NCBI RefSeq assembly: GCF_004358665.1
Contig: NZ_SMZR01000005.1
Coordinates: forward strand, 186,001 to 250,000
DNA: 64,000 nt
Source of the DNA: Jeotgalibacillus sp. S-D1
GTDB lineage: Bacteria > Bacillota > Bacilli > Bacillales > Jeotgalibacillaceae
Reading direction: 5' to 3'
Numbering within the stretch: position 1 is the stretch's first letter; the number at the start of each line of letters is the position of its first letter. This document shows positions 52,065 to 59,368 of the stretch, piece by piece. The notes beneath the pieces were generated by a model. It was not told the origin of the DNA. It did no database searches and saw only the letters and a program-made list of their open reading frames with translations. Both the position numbers and the translations under genes were made by a program.

Positions 52065-52664
52065 TTAATTTTGGATGTGCTTTTTCAAACGGTATATTTC
52101 TTTATCATGCTCTTGATTTTTGTGCAGCAAATAATCATTATTTTGATTATTCACATCTTGTTTTTGCGATATGTGTTTTAACATAGACATGATTTCTTCC
52201 TGACGCTCATTTTCCATACGGTCTAGCTGTGTATGGATTCCTGTAAACTGTTCGTTTAGCTGTGAATAGATTCCTGTAACCTGTTCGTTCATCTGTGCAT
52301 GAATTCCTGTAACCTGGTCGTTCATCTGTGCATGGATTCCTGTAAACTGGTCGTTCAACTGTGAATGGATTCCTGTAAACTGGTCGTTCATCTGTGCATG
52401 GATTCCTGTAACCTGGTCGTTCATCTGTGCATGGATTCCTGTAACCTGGTCGTTCATCTGTGCATGGATTCCTGTAACCTGGTCGTTCAACTGTGTATGG
52501 ATTCCTGTAAACTGTTCTTTCATCTGTGTACGTATTCCAGTAAATTGCTCATCATGATTTTGCAAACGCTCATTTATACCATCAAAGTGGTGATCTACTT
52601 TTTCAAAACGGCTTTCCATATTCTTTTGAAGCTCGACAATCGCTTTTAAAATACCACGTTCCAT
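52065..52664 (-). CDS. Coiled-coil protein with ten 11-residue repeats
   Basis: A 199-residue protein whose residues 38-147 are ten tandem copies of an 11-residue unit, consensus NDQVTGIHAQM. This hendecad pattern predicts a long, slightly right-handed coiled coil. N- and C-terminal parts are charged helices (MERGILKAIVELQKNMESRF; HKNQEHDKEIYRLKKHIQN). No signal or membrane segment. GGAGG-rich sequence precedes the ATG. The function is unknown; it could be a scaffold or a spacer between two end domains. Confidence 0.75.
   Translation of the reverse strand: MERGILKAIVELQKNMESRFEKVDHHFDGINERLQNHDEQFTGIRTQMKEQFTGIHTQLNDQVTGIHAQMNDQVTGIHAQMNDQVTGIHAQMNDQFTGIHSQLNDQFTGIHAQMNDQVTGIHAQMNEQVTGIYSQLNEQFTGIHTQLDRMENERQEEIMSMLKHISQKQDVNNQNNDYLLHKNQEHDKEIYRLKKHIQN
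52224..52553. repeat. 33-bp tandem repeats, ten copies
   Basis: In-frame minisatellite inside the coiled-coil gene. Some adjacent units are identical in DNA, which points to recent unit duplication and possible length variation between strains. Confidence 0.9.
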
Positions 52665-52800
52665 ATTTTTTCCTCCTTTCTTTGTACTATTATTATAAAA
52701 TGCCGAAACGTGAAAGTATAGTCCATTAAAAGTGGTTCCTTATGGAGTAATCTAGTAGAATCAGAAGATTCCTGTGATACCTGTATTTAAAACAATCTCA

Positions 52801-52834
52801 AAAAAATCCGGTTCCCAAGAAGGGCACCGGATTT
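52801..52834 (-). terminator. Terminator of the zinT-like gene
   Basis: AAATCCGGT (52804-52812) pairs with ACCGGATTT (52826-52834), followed by T on the minus strand. Confidence 0.85.
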
Positions 52835-52865
52835 CTTAATAGTATTAGTTTGGTAAGATGATTGA

Positions 52866-53624
52866 TTAATGCATCATCATTTCTTCAGCAATTTCTTCAC
52901 CGCTTAGGTCTGAGAAGTAATAGGTAGGCCAGTTGGTGACTTCATCGAGGAGCGCTTCGCGGTCATCTCCCCAATACAAGTGATAATGATCTGCATCGGT
53001 TGGCTCGATGCCATGGTCACTGAATTGAATATAGGCGGGCATGGTTCCTTCCTGTTCTTCATCCAGTTTAAAAATGTATCGTACGCCTCGGTTGCCTGCT
53101 TCATATTCCAACACTTCGTAGCCGTCATAAGTATAGCTTCCAGAAGATTCCTCACCGTTTTCAAAGAAGGTAAATGTATCTCCTTCGATCACAACGCGAT
53201 CCACGTCGGTTTCATACCCTTCCTTATAGTATTCCTTGTATTCTTCCTCCGTCATGTCGCCCTCTTCTGCTTTATGAGCAAACACCTGGTCTAAAGTTCC
53301 ATCTTCTAAATAAGGATAGACAGATTGCCAGTCGCCTTCCCAATCAGATAGCTCACGATCTTGAATTTGGTCATCTTCAAAATAGCCATCATAGATTTTT
53401 TGTGCTTCTTCGTCTAATTCATGGTCATGATCGTGATCATGGTTGTGTTCCTCTTCATGGTCATGGTCATGGTCATGCTCTTCCTCGTGGTTATGTTCCT
53501 GTTTCTCAACCTCTTCTGAAGCAGAGTCGTTGCCATCTTCCTTAGTATCCGTATTCTCTTCTCCACAAGCTGCCAGAGTTAAGGCAGTCATAAAAATAAA
53601 CGTTGTCATCCATTTTTTGCTCAT
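52866..53624 (-). CDS. ZinT/YodA-like zinc-binding lipoprotein
   Basis: A 252-residue exported lipoprotein: signal peptide ending TLAAC with Cys at about residue 20, then an acidic linker and a His-Asp-Glu-rich metal-gathering stretch (about residues 43-69), then a ZinT domain from about residue 72 (DGYFEDDQIQDRELSDWEGDWQSVYPYL to HYHLYWGDDREALLDEVTNWPTYY). ZinT proteins bind Zn(II) and deliver it to ZnuA-type importers. The AGGAGGAG site is strong. A near-perfect Zur box lies about 40 bp before the start, supporting induction under zinc limitation. Confidence 0.9.
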   Translation of the reverse strand: MSKKWMTTFIFMTALTLAACGEENTDTKEDGNDSASEEVEKQEHNHEEEHDHDHDHEEEHNHDHDHDHELDEEAQKIYDGYFEDDQIQDRELSDWEGDWQSVYPYLEDGTLDQVFAHKAEEGDMTEEEYKEYYKEGYETDVDRVVIEGDTFTFFENGEESSGSYTYDGYEVLEYEAGNRGVRYIFKLDEEQEGTMPAYIQFSDHGIEPTDADHYHLYWGDDREALLDEVTNWPTYYFSDLSGEEIAEEMMMH

Positions 53625-53661
53625 ATGTATCTCCTCCTATTAATTTACTCTAAATAACATA

Positions 53662-53676
53662 TCGTAACCATTACGA
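53662..53676. promoter_or_regulatory. Zur box of the zinT-like gene
   Basis: TCGTAACCATTACGA agrees with the Bacillus Zur consensus TCGTAATNATTACGA at all but one position. Confidence 0.75.
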
Positions 53677-53705
53677 TTTGTAAATAGTAATCATTCCTTT
53701 TTATT

Positions 53706-53732
53706 AAACACTTACATTTGTAAGTGCTTTTT
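53706..53732. terminator. Small hairpin with T tract
   Basis: CACTTAC (53709-53715) pairs with GTAAGTG (53720-53726), followed by CTTTTT on the plus strand. No plus-strand gene precedes it. Confidence 0.45.
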
Positions 53733-53796
53733 AAAATTGATTCTATCAGCTTTTCCTTATGATCTTTCTAACAGTTTCCTCCCCCATTATCTTAAA

Positions 53797-53856
53797 TAAA
53801 AAGCCTGCCCTCCGCAGTCTCTCGGTAAGCTTAAAACGAAAATCGAAGAAGACTAA
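53797..53856 (+). pseudogene. C-terminal remnant of a second CHT-like symporter gene
   Basis: The last 19 codons of a transporter gene remain: KACPPQSLGKLKTKIEED then stop, against KACPPQPLGKLKTEMTED in the intact gene ending at 13092. About 49 of 59 bases agree without gaps, and the terminator that follows is also related. Nothing of the rest of the gene is seen upstream. Confidence 0.8.
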
Positions 53857-53865
53857 ATATTAAAA

Positions 53866-53896
53866 CGGGCAGCTCTTTGAAGAGCTACCCGTTTTT
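53866..53896 (+). terminator. Terminator of the lost symporter gene
   Basis: AACGGGCAGCTCTT pairs with AAGAGCTACCCGTT, followed by TTTT; related to 13097-13138. It may now help end the iol operon from the other side. Confidence 0.8.
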
Positions 53897-53908
53897 GTTT
53901 TAAGAGAA

Positions 53909-53941
53909 AAGGCGGATGCTTTACTCGATAGCATTCACCTT
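53909..53941 (-). terminator. Terminator of the iol operon
   Basis: AGG...ATGCT and AGCAT...CCT arms just after the iolJ stop, T-rich on the minus strand; similar to the pssA copy 2 terminator at 51871. Confidence 0.65.
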
Positions 53942-53950
53942 TACTATAAA

Positions 53951-54790
53951 CTATGCTTTTTCATAGGCTCCCGTACGTATAATCACTTCTTCAATCACAG
54001 CATTTAAAGCCTGTTTACCTGGTTTTAAGATCTCCATAGGAGCATATAATTCCTGATTCTCTGTTAACACTGTTCTAAGCGCATCAGACCAGCCAATATT
54101 TAGTTCTGTATTGTAATTGACCTTAGCATGGCCATAGGAAATAGCTTTTTGCAAATCAGCATTAGAGATTCCGGATGCTCCATGAAGAACAAATGGTACA
54201 TGAAGCGATTGGCGTAAACGGGCCATTTCCTCAAATCCCAGGTTGGGCTCTCCTTTGTATTTTCCATGGACAGAGCCCAAAGCTGGGGCAAGGCTATCGA
54301 TTCCTGTTTCGATCGCAAGCTTCATGCATTCGCTTTGATCGGCGTATATCATATCGCTATAGACACCATCTTCCGTGCCTCCAACACTGCCGACTTCCGC
54401 TTCAACAGTGACTCCTTGCTTATGTGCGTATTCAACCACCTTTTTGGTATTCTTCACATTCTCTTCAATTGAAAGCTTGGAGCCATCGTACATGACAGAA
54501 TCGTAGCCTGCATCGACCGCTTCGAAGCATCGCTCAACCGTTTGGCCATGGTCTAAATGCAGGATAGCAGGGACCTTTATCTTCAAATCCTTTTTCATAA
54601 TCTCAAAAATTTGTGCAAGCAGTTTAAAGCCACCCAACTGATCAACAATCTTATCTGTCGTGCCTATAATAACCGGCGCTTTACATTTTTCGGCTGTTTT
54701 CAAAATAGACTCCAGCCAGATTAATCCATTCATATTGAATTGAGGGACGGCATACTTCTTTTCAAATGCATCATCTAGAATATTCTTCAT
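53951..54790 (-). CDS. iolJ: Class II aldolase IolJ (6-phospho-5-dehydro-2-deoxygluconate aldolase)
   Basis: A 279-residue zinc-dependent class II aldolase. HLDHGQ with the zinc-binding His, then VEAEVGSVGGTEDGV, GSVHGKYKG and LHGASGISN with further His ligands are complete. In Bacillus subtilis IolJ splits the inositol-derived deoxygluconate phosphate into dihydroxyacetone phosphate and malonate semialdehyde. The ATG at 54790 overlaps the iolG2 stop region (TAAAATG). As the last gene of the iol operon, IolJ is more likely than fructose-bisphosphate aldolase. Confidence 0.87.
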   Translation of the reverse strand: MKNILDDAFEKKYAVPQFNMNGLIWLESILKTAEKCKAPVIIGTTDKIVDQLGGFKLLAQIFEIMKKDLKIKVPAILHLDHGQTVERCFEAVDAGYDSVMYDGSKLSIEENVKNTKKVVEYAHKQGVTVEAEVGSVGGTEDGVYSDMIYADQSECMKLAIETGIDSLAPALGSVHGKYKGEPNLGFEEMARLRQSLHVPFVLHGASGISNADLQKAISYGHAKVNYNTELNIGWSDALRTVLTENQELYAPMEILKPGKQALNAVIEEVIIRTGAYEKA

Positions 54791-54791
54791 T

Positions 54792-55808
54792 TTATAACCC
54801 GATTTCATGATTAACTTTTACAGGCTTTCCGCTTTCATAGGATTCCTTAGCAGCCTGCGCGATTCTCTGAGCCATAATTCCGTCCCTGAACACTACTCCG
54901 GTTTCTTTATCATTGATAATACTGTCTACAAATTCCTGTGTTTCACTTATAAATGAATCATTATACCTTTCCAAAAAGAAATGAAGAGGCTGATCCATCT
55001 CAACTGTATTCGAGTGATAATATTTTAGATTTGTACTCGTTTCGTTATCAGCGACCAGTGCTCCCCCATTACCAAACACTTCTATGCGCTGATCATACCC
55101 ATAAACAGCTTCTCTACTGTTATCGATTACTCCAAGTGCACCATTTTCAAATGTTAACGTGATGATGGCTGTGTCGATATCACCCTTGTCACCAATGGCA
55201 GGGTTTACTAACGTCGCTCCTTTTGCATACACTTCGCTAACCTCAGAATCCAGCAAATATCTTGCCATATCAAAGTCATGGATACTCATGTCCATAAACA
55301 TTCCGCCAGAACTTTCAATGTAATCCAAATGTGGAGCTTCAGGATCTCTGGAGGTTATTTTCAGAAGATGGACGTCCCCAACCTTATTGCCTTTTACTCT
55401 GGCTTTCATTTCTTTAAAGTTTTTATCAAACCGTCGATTAAAACCAACCTGGAACTTCACTCCGGCTTTTTTAATATGTTCATAGGCTTCAAGAGTTTCC
55501 TTATCATCAAAGCTGATTGGCTTTTCACAAAACACATGTTTATTATATTTTGCTGCTAATTTAATTAAGTCAGCGTGCGTGCTTGTGGGTGAACAGATAA
55601 ATACTGTATTGATTTCCACATCTTCAAAAATATCCTGATAGTCTGTGGTGATTTCTTCCACTCCACAATCTTTAAACCATTCTTGTAATTGATCTGAAAA
55701 AAGATCTGAAACCTTTTTCAATCGAACATTTGGGTTAGTTTTCAAGTTATTGATGTGTAATTTTCCAATTCTTCCTGCACCTATTACACCTGCTATTATC
55801 TTTTCCAT
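54792..55808 (-). CDS. Inositol 2-dehydrogenase-like oxidoreductase (second IolG)
   Basis: A 338-residue Gfo/Idh/MocA enzyme: GVIGAGRIGKLHINNL binds NAD, CEKPIS carries the catalytic Lys and SSGGMFMDMSIHDFDMARYLL the Asp-x-x-x-His pair. It resembles the product of 58324, another IolG-like enzyme. Two such enzymes allow oxidation of more than one inositol isomer, for example myo- and scyllo- or D-chiro-inositol. It lies between the symporter gene and iolJ. Confidence 0.85.
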   Translation of the reverse strand: MEKIIAGVIGAGRIGKLHINNLKTNPNVRLKKVSDLFSDQLQEWFKDCGVEEITTDYQDIFEDVEINTVFICSPTSTHADLIKLAAKYNKHVFCEKPISFDDKETLEAYEHIKKAGVKFQVGFNRRFDKNFKEMKARVKGNKVGDVHLLKITSRDPEAPHLDYIESSGGMFMDMSIHDFDMARYLLDSEVSEVYAKGATLVNPAIGDKGDIDTAIITLTFENGALGVIDNSREAVYGYDQRIEVFGNGGALVADNETSTNLKYYHSNTVEMDQPLHFFLERYNDSFISETQEFVDSIINDKETGVVFRDGIMAQRIAQAAKESYESGKPVKVNHEIGL

Positions 55809-55829
55809 CGGAACGTCTTCCTTTCTTAA

Positions 55830-57419
55830 TTAGGCTAATACCAATGGGGAGAATATGATATACATCGCTACTACTGTCAGCAATATAACCGTCCCAACCC
55901 ATTTCGAGTGTTTCCATGGGGTTAAATCTACTTTGTTTTTATACTTCTCGAATTCAAACTCTACTTTATCCGGCTTCAATGAACTAAAAATGTACAAAAT
56001 AGCTACGTCAAGAATGAATAAAACGCTCCAGACATAAAGGTAATGAATGTCTGCAAGCAGTACTTTGGATAAACTATACGTGATGACGTGAAAAACAAAC
56101 GTAACTTTCGCACCCAAAGCTGAGGTTTTTTTCGAGAAAAACCCGACTAAAATGATGGCAAGCAGCGGCATATTATATAAGCCGTTGAATTCCTGGATTA
56201 CTGCGAACAGTCCTTGTGGAAACAGAGAGATCAATGGTGCAATAATGATGACAATGATCCCTACACCAACCGTTAGGATTCTCCCCATTCTTGCAATTTG
56301 GCGGTTATTCGCCTTTTTGTTAATAATAGGTTTATAGAAATCCAGACTGAACAGTGTAACCGTCGCATTAAGCGCTCCAAGGAAAGAACTCATAATGGCT
56401 CCAAACACGATTACCCCGAAAATTCCATAAGCCCATTGCGGCAATACTTCATTAAGGAGAGTTGGATAGGCCATATCCATCTGTAAACCATCGCCAAACA
56501 TTGTGGCAGCTATAATTCCAGGGATCACGAAGAAGAAAATCCCAAATATTTTAAAGAATCCTACAAGCATCGTGCCTTTTTGTGCTTCCTTTAAATTTTT
56601 AGCAGCTAATGCCTTTTGTACAATCATTTGATTGGTACACCAGAAATACAGGTTGTTAAAAAACATGCCAAAGAAAAGAGCAGGCCAGGGTACAATCGTT
56701 GAATCAACCGGGCCCCAGGCATTTAAATTATCCGAAGATTCAGATAAAAGTCTGTCTACGCCATTTAAAAAACTGCTGTCTCCTAATGCAATAAAGCCTA
56801 AAACTGTAATAATACCACCGCCTAGCAGCAGTCCGACTCCATAAATGGAATCACTATGTGCAACGAGTGAGAGACCACCGACAAACAAATAAATAATCCC
56901 GACAATCCCGATAAATGCAGCAATAATCACTACTGCTGTCATGGAAGATACGCCAAGAAATTCCCCAACACCAAACAAATCATTAAATATTAAGGCTCCC
57001 GAGTATAAAACTACAGGCATAAAACTGACCGTATATGTAAACATAAACAGAATGGACACAATCCTCTTTGTCATTGTGTCATAACGAACTTCAATGAAGT
57101 CCGATATTGTATTTACACCATACTTTAAATACCTCGGAAGAAAAATCCAGGCAGACAATACAATGGCTACAGCAGCAGTCACTTCCCACGCCATTACTTC
57201 TGCCCCTGCAACATAAGCTTGTCCATTTTGACCGACAAGATGTTCAGTGGAAAGGTTTGTCATAATAATTGACATACCGACTGTAGTGCCTACTAAGGAC
57301 CGGCCACCAAGGAAATACCCATCTGAATCTTGTGTATTTATATTTTTACTTCTGTAGTAAGCGTAAAGGTAAATAGCCACTAAAATAACCAGGAAGCTAG
57401 TTATAGTAAACCAGTTCAT
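55830..57419 (-). CDS. Sodium/solute symporter, probable inositol importer
   Basis: A 529-residue SSS-family protein with about 14 membrane segments. FLGGRSLVGTTVGMSIIMTNLSTEHLVGQNGQAY is the N-terminal half-site, and FGAIMSSFLGALNATVTLFSLDFYKP holds the Ser residues of the second sodium site. It belongs to the sugar/inositol (SGLT-like) branch, unlike the choline transporter at 11431. It replaces the MFS inositol permeases IolT and IolF of Bacillus subtilis, which are absent here. AAAGGGG precedes the start. Confidence 0.87.
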   Translation of the reverse strand: MNWFTITSFLVILVAIYLYAYYRSKNINTQDSDGYFLGGRSLVGTTVGMSIIMTNLSTEHLVGQNGQAYVAGAEVMAWEVTAAVAIVLSAWIFLPRYLKYGVNTISDFIEVRYDTMTKRIVSILFMFTYTVSFMPVVLYSGALIFNDLFGVGEFLGVSSMTAVVIIAAFIGIVGIIYLFVGGLSLVAHSDSIYGVGLLLGGGIITVLGFIALGDSSFLNGVDRLLSESSDNLNAWGPVDSTIVPWPALFFGMFFNNLYFWCTNQMIVQKALAAKNLKEAQKGTMLVGFFKIFGIFFFVIPGIIAATMFGDGLQMDMAYPTLLNEVLPQWAYGIFGVIVFGAIMSSFLGALNATVTLFSLDFYKPIINKKANNRQIARMGRILTVGVGIIVIIIAPLISLFPQGLFAVIQEFNGLYNMPLLAIILVGFFSKKTSALGAKVTFVFHVITYSLSKVLLADIHYLYVWSVLFILDVAILYIFSSLKPDKVEFEFEKYKNKVDLTPWKHSKWVGTVILLTVVAMYIIFSPLVLA

Positions 57420-57436
57420 ATTTATTCCCCTTTGTT

Positions 57437-58315
57437 CTATAAGTTATCAATATACCGTTTCGCTTTTACGGCATACTCGAATGCATTACAAATACTTGGG
57501 TCCTGTTCTGCCTCAACAACAATCCAGCCTCGATAGTTATTTTCCTTTAAATAGTTCAGAATCGGTTTAAAATTGATGTACCCATCACCAGGAACAGTAA
57601 AAGCTCCTTTTTTTACACCCGCCAGGAAACTATCCCTATCACTTTTAATTTTCAGCGCCACTTCTTTCCTAATATCTTTGAAATGAACATGCCTGATTCT
57701 GTCAAAATGTTTTTCCAGAATATAAAGAGGATCTTCCCCGGAAAAAACGAGATGGCCAGTATCATATAATAAACTTACTTTCTCCGGATCCGTGTCCCGC
57801 ATCAGTCTATCAATTTCCTCCGTAGTTTGGACGCATGTACCCATATGGTGATGATAGACTAACGTCATTCCTTTTTCCTTCGCCAATTCACCCAGCTTTT
57901 CAAGACCGTGAGTAAAGCGCTTCCATTCTTCTTCAGTGAAAGCAGGCTTCTTATCAAACAACGGCGCATCCATTATTCCCTGAATGCTGCTGCCCTGCTC
58001 GGAAACAACGATTACCTCAGCCCCCATTGCATGGAGGAAATTCCTGTGCTGGATAAAATCTTTCTTTACTTGTTCAAATCCTTGTGTGGTTAAAAATGCA
58101 CTAAACCAGGCACTGGCTACTTCCAGCCCTCTTATATCCAGAAATCTTTTTAAGGATGCAGGATCCTTTGGAAACTTGTTCCCCACTTCCGTTCCCTTAT
58201 ATCCTGCGAGTGCCATTTCACTGATACACTGTTCAAAAGAATTCTCCGCTCCCAATTCAGGCAGATCATCGTTAGTCCAAGCGATTGGTGCGCAACCCAA
58301 TTTTATATTTTCCAT
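57437..58315 (-). CDS. iolE: Inosose dehydratase
   Basis: A 292-residue TIM-barrel enzyme that dehydrates scyllo-inosose, the second step of inositol breakdown. The family start KLGCAPIAWTNDDLPELGAENSFEQ, then TLVYHHHMGTCVQT, LLYDTGHLVFSGEDP and WIVVEAEQDPS place the metal ligands. Start is either ATG 58315, which matches homologs, or ATG 58327, which overlaps the iolG stop as ATGA; I prefer the former. It lies between iolG and the symporter gene. Confidence 0.9.
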   Translation of the reverse strand: MENIKLGCAPIAWTNDDLPELGAENSFEQCISEMALAGYKGTEVGNKFPKDPASLKRFLDIRGLEVASAWFSAFLTTQGFEQVKKDFIQHRNFLHAMGAEVIVVSEQGSSIQGIMDAPLFDKKPAFTEEEWKRFTHGLEKLGELAKEKGMTLVYHHHMGTCVQTTEEIDRLMRDTDPEKVSLLYDTGHLVFSGEDPLYILEKHFDRIRHVHFKDIRKEVALKIKSDRDSFLAGVKKGAFTVPGDGYINFKPILNYLKENNYRGWIVVEAEQDPSICNAFEYAVKAKRYIDNL

Positions 58316-58323
58316 GCTATTAA

Positions 58324-59349
58324 TCATCCTTCGTAATGAATTTCCACCAGCTTATTTTTTTCTAATGATCTCTGGCAGGCAATCGCCACTTCTGTGCTTC
58401 GCAGCCCATCGACCGCTGTTACCTCAGGTTTCGTTTGTCCTCGAATGCATCTTACAAAGTCTTTAAGTTCATCCACATAGGCTTCTCTGAATCGTTCCGG
58501 AAAGCTTTGGGACGTCGGCCTGACTACGCCTTGATCATTAAAAACTGTCACCTTATTTTTATCTGGTGTAGCAGCAATGCGAACCATTCCTTTTGTGCCA
58601 ATCACTTCCGTTTCAACATGGTATCCATGGCTTGCTGTACGGCCAGCGACTAAAAAGGCTGTTGTATTATTTTCAAGCTGCATCGTGGCTGTACTCATTT
58701 CTACCTCATTCAACTCATTTAATTCAGGAAAGACTTTATTATTGCCTGTAGCCCATACTTTTGTGACTTCAGAGTTTGTGAACCAGCGAATTACATCAAT
58801 ATCATGTACGCTCATATCCAGATAAATGCCGCCACTCGGGCTCTTTTTAGCAAAATTAACAAAGCTTTCAAGACCTGCGATTGGATCGATTCCATACGAC
58901 CGGATAATCGAAATGTCACCTATATCCCCTCGGTCAATCATTTCTTTCACATACAAGTAGTCCTGATCATATCTCCGCATGAAACCTAAATGAAAGACCT
59001 TATCGCTTTTGTCGATTACCTTGCATGTTTGCTTGATCTCCTCAACCTCTAATCCGATCGGCTTTTCACAAAAGACGTGCAGATCATGCTCAAGAGCCAA
59101 TTGGATATGACTGGTATGAAAGCCGGAAGGTGTCACAATGCAAACCGCATCCAGTTCATCATTCTCGATCATTTCTTCATACGTCGTGTAGGCGTAAGGA
59201 ACTTGATATTTTTCCTGAACCTGCTTATTAACGCTTTCGTCCAGATTTGAAATAGCCGTCAGTTCAACATGTTTCATCTTATAAATATTATCAGCATGGA
59301 TTAGGCCCAGACGGCCTAATCCAGCAATACCAATTTTAATCGTTTTCAT
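58324..59349 (-). CDS. iolG: Inositol 2-dehydrogenase
   Basis: A 341-residue NAD-dependent Gfo/Idh/MocA enzyme that oxidises myo-inositol to scyllo-inosose. GIAGLGRLGLIHADNIY binds NAD; CEKPIG and GGIYLDMSVHDIDVIRWF supply the catalytic Lys and the Asp-x-x-x-His. It directly follows iolD (19 bp) and overlaps the iolE start, so I give it rather than the 54792 paralog the main IolG role. Confidence 0.88.
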   Translation of the reverse strand: MKTIKIGIAGLGRLGLIHADNIYKMKHVELTAISNLDESVNKQVQEKYQVPYAYTTYEEMIENDELDAVCIVTPSGFHTSHIQLALEHDLHVFCEKPIGLEVEEIKQTCKVIDKSDKVFHLGFMRRYDQDYLYVKEMIDRGDIGDISIIRSYGIDPIAGLESFVNFAKKSPSGGIYLDMSVHDIDVIRWFTNSEVTKVWATGNNKVFPELNELNEVEMSTATMQLENNTTAFLVAGRTASHGYHVETEVIGTKGMVRIAATPDKNKVTVFNDQGVVRPTSQSFPERFREAYVDELKDFVRCIRGQTKPEVTAVDGLRSTEVAIACQRSLEKNKLVEIHYEG

Positions 59350-59368
59350 TTAGTCACACTCATTTGCG

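Noticed and set aside
52224-52553. CRISPR-like regular repeats
   Set aside because: The 33-bp units are contiguous, have no unique spacers and are in frame within a protein gene.
52365-52649. A Cys-rich repeat protein (MDSCNLVVHLC units) on the plus strand
   Set aside because: It is the reverse reading of the hendecad repeats, without a ribosome site.
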